Positions 1 through 12,120 of a DNA stretch of 64,000 nt are shown piece by piece (the stretch's first letter is position 1; the number at the start of each line of letters is the position of its first letter). The stretch lies in NCBI GenBank assembly GCA_034766995.1, contig CM068314.1, positions 21,967,626 through 22,031,625 on the forward strand. The letters are read 5' to 3'. Source of the DNA: Acanthacorydalis orientalis. Lineage: Eukaryota > Arthropoda > Insecta > Megaloptera > Corydalidae. The notes under the pieces are model-generated. The model did not search any database, was not told the origin of the DNA, and saw only the letters and a program-made list of their open reading frames with translations. The translations under genes and the position numbers were made by a program.

Positions 1-878
1 TTTTATATTTAATATGTTAATTCGTTTACGAAAGGGAATTATAAGTAACTGTGGTGAACCAAATTATCGTTAATAGATATACTAAACCGACTAAATATTA
101 ATTACTAATCTATATATTTTAAACTTTTCAGTATTGAACGAATAAATAAAAAAATCATGCTAGAATATAAATGAAACTGTGTAACATAAAAATTTATTAA
201 ATTAAAACTTAAAGGACTGAAAGACATAAAAAGACATACTAAAAGAAACACAGTTCAAGATACAAGGTTCTATAAATTAATATATTTATAAACTAAAGAG
301 GAAATAAGAGATACAAAAGTATTGTTAATGATATTTTAAGATCTAGTATTATATATATATAAATGTTAAAAAGGGTACTTTATTTGTATAAATTATATTG
401 AGAATTATTAAATTTTCCGTTAAAAAAACCCGTTTGTTAAGAATTTATTTTATTTTTTTATAATTTTGTGAGAAGATGTATCTTTATGTAACAAATAGTT
501 AAGTATAGAAAAAATATTCTATTATGGCCTTTTACGTAAAAAATTACTTCATTATTATATTAATAAGGCAATACTTAAAATATCTACAATAGTTGATTTA
601 TGTCCTGAATATCATTTTTAATCTTCTTTATAAAAAAAATGTAGAATTAATTTAACGAAATTATTTTAATTACTTTAAAATGAAGCTAAGAGAGATATGG
701 ATAATTCTTTATAATTTTTGCTTCCTGTAACATAAAGCGATACACTGAAGTGAAATGTACTTTTAAATATAAATCAAAATGCTACATGCTGTATAAAAAA
801 TATTTGGTTTATATTATTAATAATATAAGTTTGGAATATGTGAAGATTAGTGAAAAGTTGCAAAGTATTACTTAGTTG
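1..878. other. AT-rich non-coding stretch
   Basis: No open reading frame, repeat or transposon end that I recognise. It is typical AT-rich background and could be intergenic or part of a 5' UTR intron of the transporter gene. Confidence 0.5.
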
Positions 879-1205
879 TTAATTAGTGTAAGAAACGGGT
901 ATTTGGTTTTTAATAAGGTTGAAAGATTTCACATTGTTAAGCAGTATATAAGTAAATGTATTAAATGTATACTTTTGCAATGTTCTTATTAATATATAAT
1001 TGTTTATTAATAAATAATAGACAAAAAAATCATCATTTTTTAATGGAATACAACAAAGATACGAATAAATTGTTGTCGATACGTGTAACTGATCGAGTGA
1101 GAGTAATTCTGTACATCTGGCTGCTTTGAATAATGATTCATATGGGTCTTGATAAAACTGGATTCTACCATTTGTATGCTGGCAGATCAACAACACAAGA
1201 CACCA
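879..1205 (-). other. Unidentified open stretch, possible exon remnant
   Basis: The minus strand is open for 105 codons, unusually long for DNA this AT-rich. The first 50 or so residues have a protein-like mixed composition (for example RIQFYQDPYESLFKAARC), while the last 45 are low-complexity I/L/N/Y. Just upstream on the minus strand a pyrimidine-leaning run ends in CTGCCAG, which would serve as a 3' splice acceptor in frame. I do not recognise the protein. It may be an exon of another gene, a transposon remnant or chance. Confidence 0.2.
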
Positions 1206-1500
1206 GTGTTAAAGCCTCAAGGTATGTATATTGTGGTTAGTTAGTTCGCAATCTCCTTAGGCATAACAAACTGCAACAGGCCGTTGAGTAATACCGAGCA
1301 TGCGTGCTTACTGTGTTGACAACATTTGACTGTCAAAGCCACGCGATATTCTTTTGTCTTATTAATAAATCATCATCGCGAAACTAACATTTAATCGCGT
1401 AAATACGAACAGTGAATGATTTTTTAATTCATTTCGATGCCGGTCTCTGTTTGAATTTTTAATTATTGTGTGTTCTATTATCTTTGTGCTCAAGGTGTGT
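1206..1500 (+). promoter_or_regulatory. Composition island, possible distal 5' UTR exon or promoter
   Basis: This stretch is clearly less AT-rich than its surroundings and has several CpGs (GAGCATGCGTGC, CGCGAAACT, CGCGTAAATACG). It holds an inverted TTGACA...TGTCAA pair that includes a CTGTCA (homothorax/MEIS-like) word. It ends in CAAG followed by GTGTGT at 1495, a plausible splice donor; a second one, CAAG/GTATGT, lies at 1223. Together these suggest an untranslated first exon or promoter for the downstream plus-strand transporter, but nothing in the sequence proves the link. Confidence 0.25.
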
Positions 1501-1586
1501 TTCGAATCAGTTTTGAAATTTCAAATTACTAATACTTTAGTGAAAGGTAAAACTTTTATTGGAATTGCTAATATTGTCAATATATA

Positions 1587-1591
<5 letters not shown>

Positions 1592-1644
<53 letters not shown>
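1592..1644. repeat. (AT)n microsatellite, 53 bp
   Basis: Uninterrupted TA dinucleotides, continuing imperfectly for about 12 more bases. Confidence 0.98.
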
Positions 1645-1655
<11 letters not shown>

Positions 1656-1762
1656 CATTTTTGTTTACTGTACATTTTCTTTCTAAGAACATAGTAAATA
1701 TCCCATAATTATTAACACACATTTTTACTGAAGAAATTTCTAGAAGGAAAAAATATCTCTAT

Positions 1763-1770
<8 letters not shown>

Positions 1771-1825
<55 letters not shown>
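1771..1825. repeat. (AT)n microsatellite, 55 bp
   Basis: Uninterrupted AT dinucleotides preceded by ATAC repeats. Confidence 0.98.
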
Positions 1826-1828
<3 letters not shown>

Positions 1829-2369
1829 TACATTCAAAATAAATTAAATTTTGATTTTTTAGAATTCATAAAAATTTAGAAGCAATAAAATTATGTTGAT
1901 GTTTACTATTTCAATTTAAACTCAAACGGCTTAAGAACTCAACAGATGTTTTTAATTATATATAATGTATATCGAGCTGATTGAAAATATTTATTTATTA
2001 TTATATACTCGTATGATAATATATTACTTATTTTATGTTTTGTCTTTAACAGCTATTACTTCTTTAATGAAAAATGTTTTCTAGTCATTACAATCGCTCG
2101 GTCTTGTATACAAATTTATATATGTCATTATTATTTTTTGTTGTACTTTAAAGTAATTTATTTCAAATTTCAAGAATGTTATTTATTTTATTTTTGGATA
2201 AAATTAATATATTTGAAAACGTGAAGTTTTTCAATATTTTGTTTATTTTGTTTTTTTTTTGTTTATTTTGTTTTTTTTTCAATACTTGCACAAAATTGTG
2301 TTTTATAATTAATTTCATTATTTTAACTTAGATGTTTGTTAAAATTATATTACTTATTTGGCATGAAAG

Positions 2370-2373
<4 letters not shown>

Positions 2374-2436
<63 letters not shown>
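2374..2436. repeat. (AT)n microsatellite, 63 bp
   Basis: Uninterrupted TA dinucleotides, among the longest here. Confidence 0.98.
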
Positions 2437-2439
<3 letters not shown>

Positions 2440-2637
2440 GATGTGTGCATTTACGTTTAGAATATGTTTTTCATTTTATTTTTTTATTTGTTACTATGCT
2501 ATAATTAATTTTTTGAAAATAGTTTCAACTTTAAATAAGATTAAAGCATATTTTTGCGAATATCAAGAAAAAACGTTTTATGTAAGAATTAAAATCATGC
2601 AAGAATAAATGCTTTTTTTAATTGAAAAAAAATGAAC

Positions 2638-2660
2638 TATATATATATATATATATATAT
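2638..2660. repeat. (AT)n microsatellite, 23 bp
   Basis: Short uninterrupted TA run. Confidence 0.95.
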
Positions 2661-4080
2661 TAAAGCACATGCTAATAGATGACAGTTTTACCGATTCATT
2701 TCTTTGACAAAATGACTTTTTTTACCTTATATAATTTTAACAAATAAAGTAAGTTTTTTATATCCGTAATTGAAATGCAGAAACGGGAAAAGTTTTTAAA
2801 AAATTCTTATTTCTTTACTTATATTTTTGTTCTATTTTTTTCATATTCTCTTGAATTGTTTAATACTTGGTTTATAATTTGTATCGAACGAAAAATAAAT
2901 TTTGATTGAACATTTATTTTTTGTTATAACTTATGTAATGATGTTTTTTTAAAATATATTTATTTAGCAAATCCAGTTTTCTGAATAAATATTTGTATGT
3001 CGTCTTCATAGATCACAAATTAAGTAAATAAAAATTATTTTTCTCATTCAGTTACAATTTCATAAGGATTTCAGAAGAAACATTATTTTTTCTATTTTTG
3101 ATTAGTTAAGCAATAACTATGTATTCAAAATTTATATTTTTTAAAAATATTTGTTTCGTTGATTAACTCTTTGTAAGATATCCTTGTTTAATTCTTTATT
3201 TAGAAATTATAAATTGTTATATCAAAGGAAAAATGTAATATAATTTTACATAAAAAATATATAAAATAATATTTTAATAGAAAATGAAAGGTTTATTTTG
3301 TTCATGTAAATACAATTAGATATTGTGTTTATTTTTTTATTATTGTTATAAATAAGGCGATTGTGTATAAATAAATAAAATATAATAATAACCAATAAAT
3401 AGCAGCAATTTTTCGTACATTTTATAAGACGTAATTGATGTCTTTTCGAACATGTACATAGCTTTTAAATTATTTTTATAGATTAAATACTATTTTTGTA
3501 GAATATCATAAAAATTAAAGAATTATTCAATACCATTTTTTAATTAATAAGTAGCCAATAATTTTATAGTAGTTGTATAACTAGTTCGAATAATTTTAAT
3601 CAAAAATTGTATTCAATTCGCCCTCTTCTTATTCAAATATTTCCACAGCATTTGGAGTTGTATTGAGAAATGTTATTCGTGGAATTTAAAAATTTACATT
3701 TAATGTACCGGTTATTCTTTTTTGATTGTTAATTACATATTCTTGTCACATGATTATATGGTCATTATTACTGTGATTTTATTTTTTTATCCAAATTTCC
3801 TCATTGAACAAATACACTTATCTGCACATTGATATTTTTATATATTTCATTTTATATTCAATATCTCTTACAAATATATTATTCTAGAACAAATAAATAA
3901 AAGTCATATCGTTTTTCTTTTCTCAGAAAATATTAAAATGAATAAACACTTGGATAATAATAAATTTTTGTACCTATTTTTTTCTTAACTTCTTTTTATT
4001 ACAAACCAAACTCTTTAAGTTATATAATTAAAGTTCTTTTTTTAATTATGTTTCAAAGATTTGTTTTAAAAAAAGTAAGT

Positions 4081-4571
4081 ACCGTATATCTCGGCGTATA
4101 AGGCGACCTACGTATAAGACGAGGTCGAAATTTTAAGGTAATATATCTGTCGTATAAGACGATCCTACATTAAACAGCTCTTTTATATGTTATAGTACAA
4201 TATTATGTCCAAAATAAAAATTAGGGGAATTACATTTTTCGATTTAAAATTTCAAAAATAAAATATCACCTTGTTTTGACATACTATGTATTAAAACATC
4301 ATGAACGGCTTGTAGCTAGAAGGCTATGGTTATGTGTTATATTAAATTTTTAATTTTTTTTTTATTTAAAATGAGTTATTCAATGAATTTGTTATATATC
4401 AATGTGTAAGTTCCTTTTCTTAAAATAAAGAATTTAATTTCTATATAAACACAATACATTCTTCGTGTTATTTTAAAGGTTCTGTTTTTATATTGGGCAT
4501 ATAAAACGACTCTCTATTTTTTAAGAATTTTTTGAATTTTCAGGGTCGCCTTATACGCCGAGATATACGGT
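4081..4571. mobile_element. MITE with perfect 27-bp terminal inverted repeats
   Basis: The left end, starting ACCGTATATCTCGGCGTATA at 4081-4107, is the exact reverse complement of 4545-4571. Inside the ends the word CGTATAAGACGA recurs (near 4111 and 4152), with a degraded form near 4498. The roughly 435-bp interior has no coding capacity. This is a non-autonomous DNA transposon. Ends rich in 'GTATAAGGCG' resemble those of some pogo/Tigger-related elements, but that assignment is weak. No clear target duplication is visible. The perfectly matching ends suggest fairly recent movement. Confidence 0.85.
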
Positions 4572-4949
4572 GCATATCTCAATTAATTTTAAATATCATT
4601 CTTAAATTGATTTAAATTCAATATAGATTAATATTATTATATTAATAATAACAAATTAAATGTCAGCAGCGATAATAACACATTTGAAAAAAATGTACAG
4701 TGAAAAAATCTATATCTTATATAAAATGTATCTCAAATAGGACTTATTGTATTAAAATAATATGTAAATTATATGATAAATTATTACGCAGATATTTAGA
4801 AGGCGTTACAGGATTTAGTATTGTTATGATAGATAAACACTCATGACATATTTTATTTTCAGTATTATGCGGATAGTAGAGGATATGTGTATTCATCATA
4901 CATAGACACATATTCATACCCAAATAAAAATAGCATATATGTGTATATG

Positions 4950-4953
<4 letters not shown>

Positions 4954-4994
<41 letters not shown>
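4954..4994. repeat. (AT)n microsatellite, 41 bp
   Basis: Uninterrupted TA dinucleotides. Confidence 0.98.
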
Positions 4995-4998
<4 letters not shown>

Positions 4999-5154
4999 AA
5001 TGAGTGCCGTCTTGTTATAATATTGATTTTGTGACTTACTTTTAAAGTTGACAAATTATTTAAGAGGTTTTAAAATATGATTTTCAATCTGCACAATTCA
5101 AGTGTTTTTGAATTTATAATTATATATTGGATGCAAATGATCTAAAGAAAAATG

Positions 5155-5162
<8 letters not shown>

Positions 5163-5187
<25 letters not shown>
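5163..5187. repeat. (AT)n microsatellite, 25 bp
   Basis: Uninterrupted AT dinucleotides. Confidence 0.95.
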
Positions 5188-5804
5188 ATGTATGTATAAT
5201 GTGTGTGTTTGAATTTGTATGTAGAAATCATCGTTCGAGAAATCAAGAAGTAATAAATGATATGTTTGTAATAAAAAAAAGCAAAATTATCGAAGACAGA
5301 GTTTATTTAATTTATTTAATGATTTATCGTTTAATATGTTTCATTTATACTGTCGTTATTAATAAATTGTTTAAGAAGGCATGAAAATGATATGAAAATG
5401 TTTTAAAAATTATTCATTGTAATAATAATCATGGATAAAATATAAAATACATGTTATCATGTGTTTTGTGCCAATTAAATTTAAATTAATGGTTTTGTAC
5501 TCTTTTTTCGATTGTATAAAGTTTGATGACTGTGCAAATTCGGCGAATTCGGTAATTTTTGAATAGATCTAGATTTTGTACGTCACTGCCATACAGAAAT
5601 ACGCAAACGTGAGTGCAATATTAAAATTCGTCAAGTTTTTTTTTTACTTTTATGTATACGAGTAGTTTGGATTTGTTTGCTTACAGACGAGGTAACTGTT
5701 TAAGTAATTATTAAATTTATATATTAAACAAAGCAATGGTTATGTTTATATTGTTTCTAGGCATGAACGTTTGTTTTATTTAAAAATATGTATTATTTAT
5801 TTAA

Positions 5805-5810
<6 letters not shown>

Positions 5811-5837
<27 letters not shown>
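5811..5837. repeat. (AT)n microsatellite, 27 bp
   Basis: Uninterrupted TA dinucleotides. Confidence 0.95.
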
Positions 5838-6145
5838 TCTTTTCTATAATAATTTATAGTTATATAATTAGGATTTACATAGATAATATCTAACTGGACT
5901 TTCGTTATTATTGATATAACAACTAATGGTTATAAAAAGAAATACAGTTGGTTACACAATTTTCGCTATAATCGAGTTTGATTGTATTCTTAATTTTTTC
6001 AATTTAAATTATTTCGAAATGAAATACTGGCTACGATTAACTGTTGAAAATTAAACCTAATGTTGTTTTATGTAAATAATGTTTGTGGTATCAAGTTCGA
6101 TAACTGTCTACATTTTTTTAAACAATTCAAAATCAAACAGACAGA

Positions 6146-6148
<3 letters not shown>

Positions 6149-6194
<46 letters not shown>
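6149..6194. repeat. (AT)n microsatellite, 46 bp
   Basis: Uninterrupted TA dinucleotides. Confidence 0.98.
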
Positions 6195-6196
<2 letters not shown>

Positions 6197-8412
6197 GTAT
6201 TATATAAATATATGTAGTATACAATTTATTTTGTCATTTATTTGTTGACGTTTGTAAAATGATATTTTGCAAATAAATTAAAATAAAACATAAATAGTCA
6301 CATATAACAATGATAAAAGTGTTCATAAATGCGATGTTTTTTTTGTGCGAAGTCGGATTGTTTTATTAAATATGAAACTTTACACTTGTGTGATTGTATA
6401 TCAATAGTTTTGATTTACTCACCGTGAGAGATGTAAACTAAAATTAATTATCCGTAGATACACAAAGTGTAGATTAAAACCGGAAAATGATCCCCGACCT
6501 TGATTTCAATTAGTCATAATTATTTTTTTCTACATAATACGAGATTCTTGTAACATCCTGTCAATAATGTGTGCAAAAATGTACGTGAAATGAAATTAAT
6601 ACCCAAATTAATATGATTTATTAGTTACCGTATGTAATTTACACAAATATGCAATGTAGTTTTTTTCTATTATTTTTTTTCAACATTATATTAAATTTAT
6701 CGTGTGTTGAAAAAAATACAATGTTTTAGTAATTACTGTATTAATTCTATGAATTACTATAGATTAATATTGTCAAAGGGACTCAGTTATAAAATATTCT
6801 TCATACTATACAATGCATATAATGTTATTTGTATAAGGATACATTTATAAAATTTTTTTGTGTACTAAAAAGTGTTATATTGGGTGAGTTATCATTTTAG
6901 TTTAAAATTAAAAGTATCCTGAATCTGTATGTGTTCAAAAATGTGCCTAGAATGTGCGTTGCTAAAATAAGAGCAACAAAAAAGTATACTAGGAATTAAA
7001 AGTGAAACTGAATAATAGATTTAAAATTTAATAAAAACTAATATTGTGTAAAGAATAAAAAAAATTGTTAGAAAAATATAGAGATTAATTTTTTGAATCT
7101 TTTTATAAAATTATTTTTTATTATTACAAGACATTGATATATTACTACTTTTAGTTATTAAAAAAAATAATGTGAAATATTAAATTTATATTTTGTAAAA
7201 GAATAGATTTTAATTATGAATGAAATAAGAAAAGTTACAAAAATATTTTTCAGATTTTTTTAATGTACATAAAGTTTAAGAAATTCATACATTAATGTTT
7301 GAATGTAAACACAAATATAGACACGCTAGTACTAATTTTAATTCTTTTATTTTGTAACATCTAAATATGTGTCATAAAGAATTTCATACATAAATATTAA
7401 TAAATATATGTACTTATTTATGAAACCATTTTATTAAATAAAAATCATTATATTATTTATTCAGATAAAAATGTTATTATTACATTTGTAATTTTTATTT
7501 TTTGTATGTAATTTATTGAATATTTTAATTCAATTCAGACATATACCAGCTATTTTTTAAATACATTATTTGAATTTTCACTATTGTTTATTTTCAAATT
7601 TTATATTGGAAACAATGAATATTATACATTCGAAATTCTTTCAAAAAGTTTGATTTGTTTGCATGCATTCATTTTTATAATATTTTGAATTCATCATATT
7701 TTTTTTTTAATACTTCTAATTTAATTATACGATGTCAAAGAAGAATTCAGCATTTGTGTTTAGGGAGGTAATGGAGAGATTCCAGAAAAACACAAATGTA
7801 TTCTGTTTGTTATCTAGACATTAAGAGTTTCAAGTAGAGATTTAAATTTTATTTGACTAGAAATGTATGAAATATATTAGTATTTGTATTATGAGAAAAG
7901 TGAATATTGAATTTTGTATTTTAATCATTTAAAAACAATCTCTTAGAGATTTTTTCTTACTGAACCACTATTTTAATATGCTTTAATTTTTTTTAAATAG
8001 CAAATTCTCTTTTCAAATATATCTCTTTTGTTATAGGAATTGTTTATAGAGAATAAAGTATTTGTTTCAATTTAAGCAATCTAGAATTACTGTTCAAAAA
8101 TTAATAAAGAAATCTACATTGGTTACTAAATATTGCGCTATTTACAAAAAAAGATTAAAGAATTACTATGTATAATTTTTTTTATAAATAAAATTAGTCT
8201 TGATAAAGATTTATTTCTTTCAAAAATATTTGATTTGATTTTCAACTAGAATGAATTTAAATAAGACGTTTTTTACTTTTATTTCAATTTTGTTATATTT
8301 TATAGTATTTTTTTTGTGTTCGACAATATTTTATTACAATTAACTAGAAATATATCAAGTGTAAAGAGTAGTCATTCTACAGATTTAATAAATCGCTATA
8401 AAGTATTGTCAA

Positions 8413-8415
<3 letters not shown>

Positions 8416-8463
<48 letters not shown>
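8416..8463. repeat. (AT)n microsatellite, 48 bp
   Basis: Uninterrupted AT dinucleotides followed by TATG repeats. Confidence 0.98.
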
Positions 8464-8471
<8 letters not shown>

Positions 8472-8540
8472 AAAAGGATTGATAAAGTAATCTTGTTAAT
8501 GGTTCAACTCATTGTTTATTAGTCACATCAAATTTACGCT

Positions 8541-8543
<3 letters not shown>

Positions 8544-8578
<35 letters not shown>
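8544..8578. repeat. (AT)n microsatellite, 35 bp
   Basis: Uninterrupted AT dinucleotides. Confidence 0.97.
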
Positions 8579-8581
<3 letters not shown>

Positions 8582-8959
8582 ATACAGAGAGATATCTACA
8601 TATTTTGGATACATATTCGATTGTATTAATTAAGGCATGAACAATGGCTTTGTTCTTGTTCCGATTTATATGTGTACAGCCGTTTATTCTTTAAGCGATA
8701 GGTATTTCAGATTTATAAAAATATTAGATGACAAATGTGCATGCACTGTGTGATTTAAATATTGTTTTTAACGTTTTGACACGAATAGGGATTTTAATGC
8801 GTTATTTAAATAGGCACTAGAAATTTAAATCAACACAAAAGTATAAAATTTGTTAGAAAATTTTTTCTTGTCTGTTAAAAATTATTGATTTCTAACAGTA
8901 AAGGTCTGTAAATAGTAATGTACAAAGTTTAACAATATAACATGATACTCAGGTGATAA

Positions 8960-8960
<1 letters not shown>

Positions 8961-9013
<53 letters not shown>
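8961..9013. repeat. (AT)n microsatellite, 53 bp
   Basis: Uninterrupted TA dinucleotides. Confidence 0.98.
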
Positions 9014-9016
<3 letters not shown>

Positions 9017-9696
9017 GATATGTGTATGTGTGTGCGTTTAATAAAGATAACTAAAAAAAGATTTTTATTATCGTTGGCAGTGGGAGATTGACGCGAAATA
9101 TATAAAGGAAGTATTTGTTTACTTACTATGACGTTAACCCAAATACTCATGAGTAATATGTTTCGCAGGATATTAAATTCCTCTTATATGGAAACGATTT
9201 CACGTTTATTTCTCTTCAAATAAAAGTAATTTTAAGTGCAAGAGTATGAATTATCTAAGAATTAACTCTTCACGTTGTAGACAATGCATTTCTGTGGGAG
9301 AAATAGATTCATTTTTTATTTGACTGTTATATAATTTAATACAATTTCAATATTTTCAAAACGTATTCTTATATATTGTTGTTTTCATGTGAAGTTTATG
9401 AATATGTATGTATGTATATGTATATATATATATATATTTGTATGTATGTATGTATGTATATATGTATGTGTACGTTTTTATTGTTTTAAGAAGATTGTAT
9501 TCATAATTTTACTTTTACGACAAAGATTCTTTCCAGACGGTGTAGTTATATATAATTACTATAATGTTTACTTGTACAAAAAATATTGAGACATATTTAT
9601 ATATTAAATGCGTATGAAAATTTTACATTTGTTGTTTTCGCGTGAATAAAGATAGGAGCAAAGATATGACGTTACTGCTTAAAAAATCGCTTAAGG

Positions 9697-10103
9697 CAGT
9701 GTTTCTCAATTTTTTTGTCGCTCAAAGACTATTATAAGTATTATTTTACTTACTATTAACTATTGTTGACAACAACAATTTGTGAAACTAGATTGGGAAG
9801 AGAGGTTGTTTCGAGTCTATGAACTCATTCTTAGCAAGTTTATAAGTTTTCTTTAATAATAAGGTATATAAAGAAAAAACCTGTGATAATAACTTAATGA
9901 TAATTGATGTTTTGAAAGAAAGTAAAATTAATATATTTTATTAAAGAAATAAAAATAAAAATAAAAACTTCAACATTTTCAAAAATATGGCTTTATTTTC
10001 TTTTATAAATTTTATATATATTTGTATATATAAGTTTTTGTCACCTTATGTGACGATAAAGGAAATAATTGTCTGTCGCTCGACGACAGGTTAGGAAATA
10101 CTG
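9697..10103. mobile_element. hAT-type MITE, 407 bp
   Basis: The left end CAGTGTTTCTCAA and the right end (reverse complement CAGTATTTCCTAA) match at 10 of 13 positions and have the CAGTG...TCTCAA form typical of hAT superfamily termini. The flanking 8-mers GCTTAAGG (9689-9696) and GCATAAAG (10104-10111) match at 6 of 8, consistent with the 8-bp target duplication of hAT elements, now decayed. The interior has no coding capacity, so this is a non-autonomous, fairly old copy. Confidence 0.75.
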
Positions 10104-10410
10104 GCATAAAGTGTTATTGTTTATTTGAGGATGATTAGATTTAAAATTATAAAAACAATTTATGAATAAAAAAATGTTTACTTATATTTTTTGAGAATTG
10201 TTTATTTTATTTTTTGTTTATATTCCATTGTTCTACTATCTCCGATAATTGATTCTATATAAATAGTTATAGATTATTTTTTTTAATTAGATTTCTGATT
10301 TCTTTTGTTCAGAGAAATATTTAAAAATGTCTTATAAGACAGTAGTATGATCTAAATATTATATGTATGTATGAATACAAAAGATAAAAAATATAAAGCA
10401 TAGTAAGGTA

Positions 10411-10415
<5 letters not shown>

Positions 10416-10461
<46 letters not shown>
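10416..10461. repeat. (AT)n microsatellite, 46 bp
   Basis: Uninterrupted AT dinucleotides. Confidence 0.98.
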
Positions 10462-10462
<1 letters not shown>

Positions 10463-11400
10463 CTTTTATATTGTGAGAAATAAATAGTCATTACAAAGAA
10501 TAGAATCTGAACAAACGTGTAAAAATAAAATGTCGGTTAAATGGAACTGTTTTTATTTTTGTACGAAAAAGTTTTATATAAAAAAATTAATGTAGTTTTA
10601 ATAACATTTCTAAATAATATATTTTGTTCGTGAATAACAAAGTAAAAAGTTCATATTTTATATGTTAAATGACAGATGAGTAGTGAAGTATATAATGTAT
10701 TATTTTAAGTAAAGCACTACAACAATTAAAAACACTCATTGCAATGATACAATATATAAAATAAAATAATTTTTACAGATATGAAAATCTGTTTTTCGAA
10801 AGATTCGTTCTAAAACAGCACTAAAACCAATTAGCAGATAACGCAATCATTTTAAAAATCGGCCTTAACAATGTCGTTAAGTGCGAGAAAAGGTTGACAA
10901 TAATTTATTCAGTGATTTACATGTTTGTTTATTCTGACAGTTGTTCTTTGCGTGTTACGTTTTATTTCATTGAAGAGTTATTTGTACCTGAATTAAAATA
11001 TAATATATGATAATAATAATTTTAAAAGTATATCTTGTATGCGAGAGCTCGTCTGCAAGATATTTTATCAAATACGATCTACTAATATTTGTTTTAATTA
11101 AAATATTTGTATGAACGTATTACAGGATTGTGACATCAATGAAGTTGATTAGAAATGTTTTAAACCGTCAATGCCATTATTTATGGATATTAAAATTTAT
11201 TTTTTAGCATAATATTAAGTTTGCAAGAACACATGTTTATATTATATGTACATATCATTTCAGAAAAATGAAAATCTTGTCGATTAAATAATATATTATA
11301 AATGTAATTATATTATAAAAAATATTTTTTTTTGTATTATTAATTACACTCACAAAGTTACTTTCTAATATACGTATACATATAGACACACACACACATA

Positions 11401-11406
<6 letters not shown>

Positions 11407-11434
<28 letters not shown>
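11407..11434. repeat. (AT)n microsatellite, 28 bp
   Basis: TA run preceded by a short (AC)n stretch; ends 14 bp from the mariner terminus at 11449. Confidence 0.95.
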
Positions 11435-11437
<3 letters not shown>

Positions 11438-11448
11438 TACAAATTAAT

Positions 11449-12120
11449 TAGGTGTCTTTTTTTATAAAAAATGAATATTTATGGGAAAACAAAATACATT
11501 TCAATCATCAAAATATTTCCCATTATTTTATATAACTTTGATCCATCTGTCGGATAATTAACGAATCCCTTGATGAAAAAACGATGGAGGTTTTTAGTCG
11601 ATGACGTCGTCAATAAATTTTCAGACCACTTTCGCTATTTTAAAATGTGTATCAGCCAGATGATACTGGAGCGACTTGAACAGGTGATAGTCTCACGGGA
11701 ATAGGTCCAGTGAATATGCAGCATTAGGGAGAACTTTCCACCCCAACGAACCAATAACGTATTTGGTTCCATTCGCGACGTGCGGCCGAGCGTGATCATA
11801 TTGCAAAATGACTTGCTTCTTTGGTCTTTTCTCTCCAATTCATGATTTAAACGGATGAGTATTTTTCGGTATGCTCTGAATGTACAGTCTGATCAGATTC
11901 GAGCAACTCATAATATACCACACACTTAATGTTCCACCAAGCACACAATAAGATTTTTTTGATGTGAATATTTGATTTCAGAGTCGATGTCGATGGTATT
12001 TACTGAGGGTAATCCATAATTTTCATCGCTTAAGATTGTCGTACAAAACCCATTTTTTCTTCACGGTTACGATTTTATGCAAAAACTCTTTCCTTTTGAA
12101 CCTTGTGAAAAAACAACGCG
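11449..12120 (-). pseudogene. Decayed mariner transposase (catalytic and C-terminal part)
   Basis: Read on the minus strand across several frames, this follows a mariner transposase. An FLHKIV-like segment is followed by the first-Asp region, which reads TVKKKW where active enzymes have a GDEKW-like motif, so the first catalytic Asp is gone. Next come LCAWWNIKCVVYYELLES, the second-Asp motif YDHARPHVA and then VLPNAAYSLDLF. The segment ends with a DYHLF third-motif region interrupted by an in-frame TGA between P and D. The N-terminal DNA-binding half is missing. The left edge TTAGGTGTC looks like a mariner terminal repeat. It differs from the family at 28-61 kb. Dead relic. Confidence 0.85.

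Larger units (their letters stand above)
1501..4080. other. AT-rich non-coding stretch with microsatellites
   Basis: Contains four (AT)n tracts (listed separately) and a two-copy 20-bp tandem repeat of GTTTATTTTG plus a T run at 2241-2279. No coding signal or transposon was recognised. Confidence 0.5.
4572..9688. other. AT-rich non-coding stretch with microsatellites
   Basis: Seven or more (AT)n tracts and a TATG-rich stretch around 9405-9465. Short open frames here are mostly IYIYIY read-through of the AT repeats. No gene or transposon was recognised. Confidence 0.5.
10112..11448. other. AT-rich non-coding stretch
   Basis: Two (AT)n tracts. Around 10860-10960 the composition is a little less AT-rich, but nothing recognisable is there. 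Confidence 0.5.

Noticed and set aside
2241..2279. Two-copy 20-bp GTTTATTTTG/T-run repeat
   Set aside because: Too short and low in complexity to interpret beyond replication slippage.
5127..5384. Open frames containing IYIYIY runs (also at 6060, 8316, 8929, 15548, 25838, 33971, 49504 and 63579)
   Set aside because: They arise because (AT)n repeats have no stop codon in frames reading ATA TAT; the flanks have no protein-like composition.
11635..11838. 67-codon minus-strand frame
   Set aside because: Wrong frame of the mariner relic; the recognisable transposase text lies in another frame of the same strand.
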